A stretch of 7,004 bases of DNA. Origin: Nocardioides sp. Lineage in GTDB: Bacteria; Actinomycetota; Actinomycetes; Propionibacteriales; Nocardioidaceae. A model generated the notes under the pieces. That model was not told the DNA's origin, made no database searches, and saw only the letters and a program-made list of their open reading frames with translations. Where the stretch lies: positions 1 to 7,004 of the forward strand of contig JAOPXF010000429.1 of NCBI GenBank assembly GCA_025965295.1, given 5' to 3'. How positions within the stretch are numbered: the stretch's first letter is position 1; each line of letters starts with the position of its first letter. This document shows positions 1 to 5,075 of the stretch, piece by piece. The translations under genes and the position numbers were made by a program.

Positions 1-1721
1 ATCTCGCGGAAGCCGTCGCTTGGGGAGACCACCCCGGCCACCGGCGCGACGCTGGCGGCGGGGACCTCGCGTCGGACCAGGCGGGTGTACGTCGCGTAGT
101 CACCGGCACCGGTCACCACACCGACCCCACGGGCGAGGGACGGGGTGTACTCCGCCTCGTTCTGGGCCTCGTCGCTCGACAGGGCGATGCCCAGCGCCAC
201 GACCCCGGCCACGGTGGCCGCCACGGCCGCGACCGCCGGCACCGTGCGGGTGCGGTGCCGAGCCGCGTCGCGCGCGGCGTACCGCAGCGTGAGCGGGAGC
301 CGGCTGGCGAGCGCGGACACCGCGACCAGCACCACGGGGACGAGCAGGAGCATGCCGAGCACGGAGGCGATGGCCGAGCCCGCGATGAAGTACGAGCCGT
401 CCGTGCCACTGCTGCTGCGGGAGCCGATCGCGGCACCGGCGACGCCGAGCCCGAGCAGCACGAGGCCCACGACCGGGGAGCGGAACGACGGCTTGCGGTC
501 GCCGCGGCGACCGGCCAGCACCGCGACGACGTCCTGCCGCGACGCGATCGTCGCCGGGACCACGGCCGCGAGGAACGCGCTCAGCACGCCGAAGCCGGCC
601 ACCCCGACCAGGTGCAGCCAGGGCACGTCGAACGGCCCGAACCACGCGCCGTCCTGGCGCTGCAGGACCGGGACGAGGGCGCGCCCGGCACCGATGCCCG
701 CGACCACCCCGAGCAGCGAGGCCGTCCCGCCCAGCACCACCGCCCCGGCGAGCACGACCCGACGCGTCTGGGGCGGAGTCCCGCCCGCCGAGGCCATCAG
801 CGCGAGGCTGCGGGCCTGGCGTCGCGCGCCCACCGCGAAGGCCGGCCCGGCGAGCAGCACCACCTCGATCAGCGCCATCACCACGATCAGCACGATCACG
901 GCGATGACGTCGCCGGACGCCCGGCCCATGTACTGCGCGACCTCCGGCGGCACCGACGGTGGGTCCATGATCACCGCGCGCGACAACACGCTCGCCCCGT
1001 GCGCGTTGAGCTCGAGGACCGTGCTCCACGGGACCGGGCCGCCGGCGACCAGCCAGCTCGTGGCGCCGTACGTCGTGACGTGCAGGCTGCCGATGGGTCC
1101 GGCCGCCACGGGACTGTCCCGGATCGTGGTCGACTCCGCGATCCCGACGATGGTCGGGTCGTCGGCGTTCTCGTCCGCGAGGTCGAGGTGGTCGCCGACG
1201 GCGTACCCCTTGTCGGCCAGCGCCCGGTTGACCACGACCTCGCCTGCCGCGTCCGGCAACCGCCCGGAGGTGAGGCGGAACAGGCCCTCCGCGACCGGGT
1301 CGCGGAGATCCAGCTCGGTGCCTTCGGTGTAGGCCTCGCCCTTGGTGGTCACCACCGAGGTCTCACCGGTCCGCATCTCCACGAGCCGCGCGCCTCCCAG
1401 CAGCCCCGAGATCTCCTCGGCCGTGGGCGGAGCCGCGGACCGGCTGCCGTCACTGGAGGAGCCCTGGTCCGGGTCTGGAGCCTGGACGACCCGGTCGATG
1501 CCCTTCTCCACGGTCACCGCGGCCGACGCGGAGCCGAGCCGCCGGTCGAGGGACTCGACCGAGGACACGTCCTGGGTCTGGAGCACCACGTCGGCGGCGG
1601 TCACGGCCAGCACCGGCAGCGCGATCATGACGAGCACGAGGATGCTGCGCCCCCGTGCGCGCAGCGCGTCGCGCCGGGCCAGCCGCAGCGAGAGTCGCCA
1701 GCCCGTCAGCCAGCGGTTCAC
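1..1721 (-). CDS. ABC transporter permease, FtsX/MacB type, C-terminus beyond left edge
   Basis: Membrane subunit of an ABC exporter or mechanotransmission complex, partnering the ATPase encoded just upstream. I translated 573 residues from a GTG at 1721; the frame stays open to base 1. A first transmembrane helix (about residues 26-47) is followed by a large extracytoplasmic domain (48-268). This contains the family-typical segment GRLPDAAGEVVVN and a following VGD near 153-177. An FtsX-like helix bundle follows (about 272-296, 322-347, 370-396), then two more helices (about 415-433 and 445-470). A second module then begins: LRYAARDAARHRTRT (478-492) echoes LRLARRDALRARGRS (12-26), and another helix lies near 495-514. 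This suggests the duplicated layout of large actinobacterial FtsX permeases, so perhaps 200-300 residues are missing. The GTG overlaps the ATPase stop as GTGA; no clear ribosome-binding site is seen, so translational coupling is likely. The substrate is unknown. Confidence 0.9.
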   Translation of the reverse strand, partial: MNRWLTGWRLSLRLARRDALRARGRSILVLVMIALPVLAVTAADVVLQTQDVSSVESLDRRLGSASAAVTVEKGIDRVVQAPDPDQGSSSDGSRSAAPPTAEEISGLLGGARLVEMRTGETSVVTTKGEAYTEGTELDLRDPVAEGLFRLTSGRLPDAAGEVVVNRALADKGYAVGDHLDLADENADDPTIVGIAESTTIRDSPVAAGPIGSLHVTTYGATSWLVAGGPVPWSTVLELNAHGASVLSRAVIMDPPSVPPEVAQYMGRASGDVIAVIVLIVVMALIEVVLLAGPAFAVGARRQARSLALMASAGGTPPQTRRVVLAGAVVLGGTASLLGVVAGIGAGRALVPVLQRQDGAWFGPFDVPWLHLVGVAGFGVLSAFLAAVVPATIASRQDVVAVLAGRRGDRKPSFRSPVVGLVLLGLGVAGAAIGSRSSSGTDGSYFIAGSAIASVLGMLLLVPVVLVAVSALASRLPLTLRYAARDAARHRTRTVPAVAAVAATVAGVVALGIALSSDEAQNEAEYTPSLARGVGVVTGAGDYATYTRLVRREVPAASVAPVAGVVSPSDGFRE

Positions 1722-2437
1722 CGGGCGCCCGAGTCGAGCAGCGTCTCGGCGGGGTCGGAGCCCGACTCGTCGACGACGACACCGTCGCGGAGGAAGACCA
1801 CCCGGTCGGCCCACGCGGCGTGGCGCGCCTCGTGGGTGACCAGCACTCCGGCGGCGCCGGCGTCGCACCGTGCCCGCAGCAGCCGGAGGATCTCCTCGCC
1901 GGTCTCCGTGTCGAGGGCGCCGGTGGGCTCGTCGGCCAGGATCAGCCGGCGCTCGCCGGCGATCGCCCGGGCAATGGCGACGCGCTGCTGCTGCCCGCCG
2001 GACATATGGTCGGGGAACCGGTCGGCGAGGTCGGCGATGCCGACCTCCTCCAGGGCCTGCAGCGCGGCCCGGCGGGCGGCGCGGGGGCGGGTGCCGTGGA
2101 GCTCGGCGGGCAGCGAGACGTTCTCGGCCGCGGTGAGCGCCGGGATCAGGTTGAAGTCCTGGAAGACGTAGCCGATCGACGTACGACGCATCCGGGCGCG
2201 GCCCTTGTTGCCCAGCGTGGCCAGGTCGACGCCCTCGACCGAGACCGATCCGGAGGTGGGCTGGTCGAGGCCGCCGGCCAGGGTGAGCAGCGTCGACTTG
2301 CCGGAGCCGGACGGGCCCATGATCGCGACCAGCTCACCGGGGCGCGCGGCGAAGGAGACCGCGCGCAGCGCGTGCACCTCGGTCTCGCCGGCGCCGTGGA
2401 TCCGGGTGACGCCGGCCAGCTGGAGCACGGCGCTCAT
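1718..2437 (-). CDS. ABC transporter ATP-binding protein, MacB/LolD-like
   Basis: Cytoplasmic ATPase of 239 residues, the normal length for this family, which powers the FtsX-type permease encoded next. All nucleotide-binding motifs are intact: Walker A GPSGSGKST (41-49), Q-loop Gln93 in YVFQDFNLIP, signature MSGGQQQR (145-152, Met replacing the usual Leu), Walker B LILADEP (165-171) with catalytic Glu170, D-loop ALD (174-176) and H-loop His202. The FQDFNLIPALTAAENV segment is typical of MacB/LolD/FtsE-type ATPases. The frame stays open far upstream, but the start at 2437 is chosen because it begins the family's N-terminus (MSAVLQLAGVTRIHG). It also has GGAG 8 bases upstream and overlaps the regulator stop as ATGA. 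The gene ends inside the permease start codon (GTGA). The operon order regulator-ATPase-permease suggests an export role such as drug or peptide efflux, which is inference. Confidence 0.96.
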   Translation of the reverse strand: MSAVLQLAGVTRIHGAGETEVHALRAVSFAARPGELVAIMGPSGSGKSTLLTLAGGLDQPTSGSVSVEGVDLATLGNKGRARMRRTSIGYVFQDFNLIPALTAAENVSLPAELHGTRPRAARRAALQALEEVGIADLADRFPDHMSGGQQQRVAIARAIAGERRLILADEPTGALDTETGEEILRLLRARCDAGAAGVLVTHEARHAAWADRVVFLRDGVVVDESGSDPAETLLDSGAR

Positions 2438-3096
2438 CGGGCGGTCTCCGTGGTCTCGGCCTTCGCGGTCTCGACAGGCTCGGGCACCGGGGATGGCCGT
2501 TCGACCACCGGGTCGGGGCGGCCGGCGTTCTCGACCGCGGCCCGGCGCAGCCGCGACTCGCAGTGGTCGAGCCAGCGGATCTCCGCCTCGGCCGCGAAGA
2601 CCAGCGAGTCGAGCACCAGGCTCCACGCCAGGTCGTTGGGGTCGTTGGGGTCGTTGGGGTCGAGGTCGCCCGATGGCGTGGGCGTCGTCGCGCGGCCGCC
2701 GCGCTTGAGGCGCGTGTAGTCCTGCAGGGCGGTCATGGTCGCGGTCCGCTGCTGCTGGATCATCCGGCCGACGTCGACCCCGGGCACGGTCACGGCCAGC
2801 GCCAGCTTGATCGCGAGCTCGTCGCGCGGCGGCTGGGTGCGGGCGACCGGCGTGCTGAACCACGCGGCGACCTCGTCCCGGCCGGCAGGGGTGACCCGGT
2901 AGATCACGTGGCCCTCGTCGTCGGCGCCCGCGCCGGCGACGAGCCCGTCGCGCTCCAGCCGGGTCAGGGTCGTGTAGACCTGCCCAACGTTGAGCGGCCA
3001 GGTGGCACCCGTCCGCTGCTCGAACTCGGCGCGGAGCTGGTAGCCGTACATCGGCCCCTGCTCCAACAGCGCCAGCAGTGCCTGCTTGACCGACAT
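2434..3096 (-). CDS. PadR family transcriptional regulator
   Basis: DNA-binding repressor of 220 residues. The N-terminal PadR winged helix spans about 5-75: LLALLEQGPMYGYQL, then GQVYTTLTRLERDGLV (38-53) and the wing IYRVTPAGRDEV. A helical PadR C-terminal (Vir-like) dimerisation region follows at about 90-182. Start 3096 is preferred over an ATG at 3159 because GGGGAGG lies 6 bases upstream, the family N-terminus begins here, and the longer form would place the putative operator inside the coding region. Two oddities break up the C-terminal half: a (PND)3 tandem repeat at 148-156, and a Pro/Glu/Thr-rich tail (about 193-220), part of which is encoded by a dispersed-repeat-like sequence. The gene leads the ABC operon and overlaps the ATPase start by 4 bp (ATGA). 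It probably represses its own operon through the inverted repeats at 3140-3170, as known PadR/LmrR-type regulators do; the ligand is unknown. Confidence 0.93.
   Translation of the reverse strand: MSVKQALLALLEQGPMYGYQLRAEFEQRTGATWPLNVGQVYTTLTRLERDGLVAGAGADDEGHVIYRVTPAGRDEVAAWFSTPVARTQPPRDELAIKLALAVTVPGVDVGRMIQQQRTATMTALQDYTRLKRGGRATTPTPSGDLDPNDPNDPNDLAWSLVLDSLVFAAEAEIRWLDHCESRLRRAAVENAGRPDPVVERPSPVPEPVETAKAETTETAR
2467..2510 (+). repeat. dispersed-repeat-like element inside the padR-type gene
   Basis: The plus strand reads GGTCTCGACAGGCTCG at 2467-2482, then GGCACCGG, a short spacer and TTCGACCACCG. The core matches 15 of 16 bases of a copy on the minus strand inside the monooxygenase gene (6071-6090). 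I recall this kind of GGTCTCGACA-GCTCG sequence as a repeat scattered through Nocardioides-like genomes, but that is memory and not a search. Here it encodes part of the low-complexity C-terminal tail of the regulator (VVERPSPVPEPVETAK), outside the conserved domain. Confidence 0.5.
2633..2659. repeat. three perfect 9-bp tandem repeats (TCGTTGGGG)
   Basis: TCGTTGGGG occurs three times head to tail. In the coding (minus) strand this adds the tripeptide PND three times (DPNDPNDPND) between the C-terminal helices of the PadR-type regulator. Because the unit is 9 bp, copy-number change by slippage would keep the reading frame and vary only linker length. Confidence 0.9.
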
Positions 3097-3139
3097 CCGG
3101 GCCTCCCCTGCGGCGTCCACCGGCCCCCATGACCGATGG

Positions 3140-3170
3140 ATACCGGGTATGTATACCACGTATGTACCGG
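3140..3170. promoter_or_regulatory. likely PadR operator: clustered ATACC/GGTAT inverted repeats
   Basis: Three perfect inverted repeats share half-sites: ATACC-G-GGTAT (3140-3150), GGTAT-GT-ATACC (3146-3157) and ATAC-CAC-GTAT (3153-3163). A further GTACC lies at 3164-3168. The cluster ends 44 bp before the regulator start and is AT-rich against its surroundings. On the minus strand a TATACA hexamer lies within it and could be the -10 box, so a bound repressor would cover the promoter. The -35 region is unconvincing. Autoregulation of PadR genes through such dyads is established for the family; the assignment here is inference. The site is also about 115 bp upstream of the divergent RDD gene and might affect it. 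Confidence 0.6.
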
Positions 3171-3272
3171 CGGTGACTACGTGACTCGGACCCGGATGCG
3201 CGCGGGACGCAGCCAGGACGCCGTCGCGTCACTACGCTGACCCCACTCGCACCGCCCGTCTCGAGCTCCCTG

Positions 3273-3282
3273 AAGGGGGAAG
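3273..3282 (+). promoter_or_regulatory. ribosome-binding site of the RDD gene
   Basis: AAGGGGGAAG ends 2 bases before the ATG at 3285, with its GGGGG core 6-7 bases away. It fixes the start of the RDD-family gene. No convincing promoter was found in 3171-3272; TACGCT at 3233-3238 is the only -10-like hexamer and lacks a matching -35. Confidence 0.7.
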
Positions 3283-3284
3283 CG

Positions 3285-3953
3285 ATGTCCGACTCAGGAA
3301 CCCCGCCGCCCGACCCGTACGGCCAGCAGCCTCCGCCGCCGCCGAACCCGTACGGCCAGCCCGCCGACCCGGCCCAGCCGCCGGCCCAACAGCCGGCGCA
3401 GCCGAACCCGTACGGCGGTCAGCAACCCGGCTACGGCCAGGCCCCGCCGGCCTACGGCCAGCCTGCGTACGGCGGCCCCGCGGCCGACTACGCCCACTGG
3501 GGCAAGCGCGTCGGCGCCACGCTGGTCGACGGACTCGTCAGCTTGGTAGCCGGCATTCCGGCCTTCATCGGCCTGATGATCCTCAGCGCCAACACCACCA
3601 CGACGACCGCCCCCGACGGGACCGTCGCGTCGTCAAGCGACGTCGGTGCCGGGGTGATCGTCCTCATCGTCGTGGGCTACCTGCTGCTCATCGTCGTAGG
3701 CATCTGGAACATCGTCATCAGGCAGGGCCGCACCGGCTACTCGATCGGCAAGGGCGTTCTCGGGATCAAGCTGATCAACGAGGGCACCGGCCAGCCGATC
3801 GGCGCGGGCATGTCGTTCCTGCGCCAGATCGTGCACCTGGTCGACAGCATCCCATGCTACCTCGGCTACCTCTGGCCGCTCTGGGACTCCAAGCGCCAGA
3901 CGTTCGCGGACAAGATCCTCGGCACGATCGTGATCAACCAGCCCAAGCCTTGA
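3285..3953 (+). CDS. RDD family membrane protein with Pro/Gln/Tyr/Gly-rich N-terminus
   Basis: Integral membrane protein of 222 residues. Residues 1-68 are a low-complexity cytoplasmic-type arm with repeated DPYGQ/NPYGQ/NPYGG and AYGQP/AYGGP units. The RDD domain follows: Arg75 and Asp82 in HWGKRVGATLVDGLV at the first helix (about 78-101), a Thr-rich loop (103-120), a second helix (123-146), the conserved stretch GYSIGKGVLGIKLI (151-164), a third hydrophobic segment (about 182-200) and the family C-terminus WDSKRQTFADKILGT with Asp209. These are the one Arg and two Asp residues that name the family. The molecular function of RDD proteins is mostly unknown; some have been linked to ion or sodium transport. 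The N-terminal arm is common in actinobacterial members and may bind partners. The gene stands alone on its strand, divergent from the PadR operon, with a strong ribosome-binding site. Confidence 0.93.
   Translation: MSDSGTPPPDPYGQQPPPPPNPYGQPADPAQPPAQQPAQPNPYGGQQPGYGQAPPAYGQPAYGGPAADYAHWGKRVGATLVDGLVSLVAGIPAFIGLMILSANTTTTTAPDGTVASSSDVGAGVIVLIVVGYLLLIVVGIWNIVIRQGRTGYSIGKGVLGIKLINEGTGQPIGAGMSFLRQIVHLVDSIPCYLGYLWPLWDSKRQTFADKILGTIVINQPKP
3309..3480 (+). repeat. degenerate repeats encoding PYGQ-type units
   Basis: A 15-base direct repeat, ACCCGTACGGCCAGC, is perfect at 3313-3327 and 3346-3360, and its first ten bases recur at 3406-3415. Looser CTACGGCCAG copies follow. They encode the proline/tyrosine-rich arm of the RDD protein. 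Conservation at the nucleotide level suggests expansion by duplication as well as amino-acid bias. Confidence 0.7.
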
Positions 3954-3955
3954 GT

Positions 3956-3969
3956 CTCCCGATCGGGAG
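3956..3969 (+). terminator. small palindromic hairpin after the RDD gene
   Basis: CTCCCGATCGGGAG is a perfect 14-base palindrome starting 2 bases after the stop codon; as RNA it gives a 5-bp CTCCC/GGGAG stem with a GATC loop. No T tract follows, so it is at best a U-less, actinobacterial-style terminator. Confidence 0.4.
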
Positions 3970-4248
3970 GTCGCACGCCTAAACCTCAAATGTTGTCAAT
4001 TCAGGTGGTCGACTAGCGTCAGGGTTTGCCGCATTGATCCCTGCTCCAATGCTTGCGGCGAGCCGATCACTCACCTAGCATCTCCTGGTCATTGGTATGG
4101 CGTCTCTTGCAGCCCAATCAAGCTGCAGAAGGGACATAACCCCACCTGACTTTCGGTCATCTGGTGTCATGACTCCTTGACTTTGGGACCGCGGTGCCAC
4201 TCTTACCCCGGTAGATTCACTATGCCGGGTCCTCTCGGGAAGGCCTTC
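3970..4248. other. lower-GC intergenic stretch, no supported gene
   Basis: About 280 bases between the RDD gene and the cysteine-rich protein gene. Composition drops well below that of the flanking genes, marking the left side of the atypical segment. I see no tRNA, convincing transposase fragment or long coding frame. A 31-codon minus-strand frame (start 4170, stop 4075) follows an AGGAG only about 2-3 bases away, too close to be convincing. Direct and inverted GTCAT/ATGAC motifs at 4156-4173 precede the promoter candidate for the next gene. Confidence 0.6.
4177..4217 (+). promoter_or_regulatory. candidate promoter of the cysteine-rich protein gene
   Basis: TAGATT at 4212-4217 fits the actinobacterial -10 pattern TANNNT and would start transcription near 4224, leaving a leader of about 25 bases carrying GGGAAGG. 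A TTGACT at 4177-4182 resembles a -35 box but is 29 bases from TAGATT. It pairs better with the weaker TCTTAC at 4201-4206 (18 bases). Confidence 0.35.
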
Positions 4249-4848
4249 ATGAAGACCATGCACATCGACTTCACTCATCGTCCACGAACGGTGCTCCACG
4301 TGACGCTGATACTTCTCATGGGAGTTTCAGTGTCAATCCTCGGTGGGGCATTATTCGACCGGGCCTTCAGTGTTCCCGCCGACGCTTACCACAAGACGGT
4401 CGTCTGCAACACCGGCGGGAAGTCTTCGACCGCCTCGACATCCAGTTGCGCTACTGGACCCGAAATGACAAAGAAGTACGACTCTGGCGATGGTGACGCG
4501 GGCAACAGCAAGGGTGCGGAGTTGCCGCAAGCAACGCAGGACAAGATTGACACTTTGTGGGGGCAATACAAGCAGGATCACCCCGACACCACGGCAACGC
4601 CTTGGTGGCGGGGACCGCTGGCCAGGCACGCGTCTTGCGTGGTCATCAACACTCCAATGCCACTAGCTAAGTTCAAGTGCATGGGGCCTGCGGGTGATGC
4701 GAGCATCGCAGACCAATTCAAGGACGTAGCAAAGCTGCAACTTACGTGCGGGGCTGCGGGTATCATCGGATTCCGAAGCGGTGCCGGGATCGGTGCGGCC
4801 GTCGGCGCCGGTGGATGCGTCTTCGACAACATCGTTAATTCGTGGTGA
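4249..4848 (+). CDS. hypothetical membrane-anchored or exported six-cysteine protein
   Basis: I do not recognise this 199-residue protein. A charged N-terminus (MKTMHIDFTHRPRT) leads into one strong hydrophobic segment (about 15-36, VLHVTLILLMGVSVSILGGALF), either an uncleaved signal anchor or a signal peptide. The rest is hydrophilic and probably outside the cell. It holds exactly six cysteines (53, 67, 130, 144, 167, 190), two pairs spaced C-x13-C and the last C-x22-C, which suggests disulfides. The interval between the last two is small and glycine-rich (GAAGIIGFRSGAGIGAAVGAGG), like a glycine zipper that could insert in or pack against membrane. Start 4249 is chosen because GGGAAGG lies 5 bases upstream; upstream in-frame starts at 4222 (ATG) and 4177 (TTG) lack such a site. 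Its roughly 55% G+C, far below its neighbours, suggests horizontal transfer. A stable hairpin follows the stop. It is possibly a secreted effector or surface protein, but no function is claimed. Confidence 0.75.
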   Translation: MKTMHIDFTHRPRTVLHVTLILLMGVSVSILGGALFDRAFSVPADAYHKTVVCNTGGKSSTASTSSCATGPEMTKKYDSGDGDAGNSKGAELPQATQDKIDTLWGQYKQDHPDTTATPWWRGPLARHASCVVINTPMPLAKFKCMGPAGDASIADQFKDVAKLQLTCGAAGIIGFRSGAGIGAAVGAGGCVFDNIVNSW

Positions 4849-5075
4849 TAACGTATTGAAGATCGCACTTGATGGGTGTCGCGGCGCGGCCGCGGCACCC
4901 ATCAATGCACGGGGGCCACGGGCGAAGATTAGATTCCTACCCTCGGAATGTGCAGCCCAACTCGCCCTCGCGGGTTCCATGCGCCGGGCTCGATCTTTAG
5001 GTCTTCGGCGGTAAAGGGGAGCGACTCCTAGCTCACCAAACGGAGCGCCCACCCAGATAGGCATGTCCGCGTCTC
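4849..5075. other. convergent intergenic region, no supported gene
   Basis: This lies between the convergent ends of the cysteine-rich protein gene and the monooxygenase gene. It contains the 17-bp hairpin at 4869-4905. Open frames crossing it on both strands are continuations of antisense frames and show no family resemblance or ribosome-binding sites. The composition rises back towards the genome norm by about 5080. Confidence 0.6.
4869..4905. terminator. strong 17-bp stem-loop, probable terminator
   Basis: The left arm TTGATGGGTGTCGCGGC (4869-4885) pairs with 4889-4905 across a 3-base GCG loop. The only imperfection is one G-U wobble, on the plus-strand RNA. It starts 20 bases after the stop of the cysteine-rich gene. 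No T run follows on either strand, so it is a U-less terminator or an RNA 3'-end stabiliser. It could also stop transcripts leaving the convergent monooxygenase gene. Confidence 0.65.

Noticed and set aside
145..2171. Long plus-strand open frames opposite the permease and ATPase genes.
   Set aside because: They are antisense to genes with clear family motifs and read as Arg/Pro/Thr/Ser-rich low-complexity protein. This is a normal effect of high GC, where stops are rare in antisense frames.
2438..3232. Upstream extension of the ATPase frame to a start near 3232.
   Set aside because: The extra residues are a frame-shifted shadow of the PadR-type gene. The ATPase family N-terminus begins exactly at 2437 with a ribosome-binding site and an ATGA joint.
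4075..4299. Short minus-strand frame (74 codons, with an internal ATG at 4170 giving 31 codons).
   Set aside because: There is no recognisable domain, the AGGAG is too close to the internal ATG, and it overlaps the promoter and start of the orphan gene. It cannot be excluded as a small protein but is unsupported.
3970..5075. Possibility that the low-GC segment is an insertion sequence, prophage remnant or tRNA-linked island.
   Set aside because: I saw no transposase or integrase motifs, terminal inverted repeats with target duplications, or tRNA-like cloverleaf. Only the composition shift and an orphan gene are seen.
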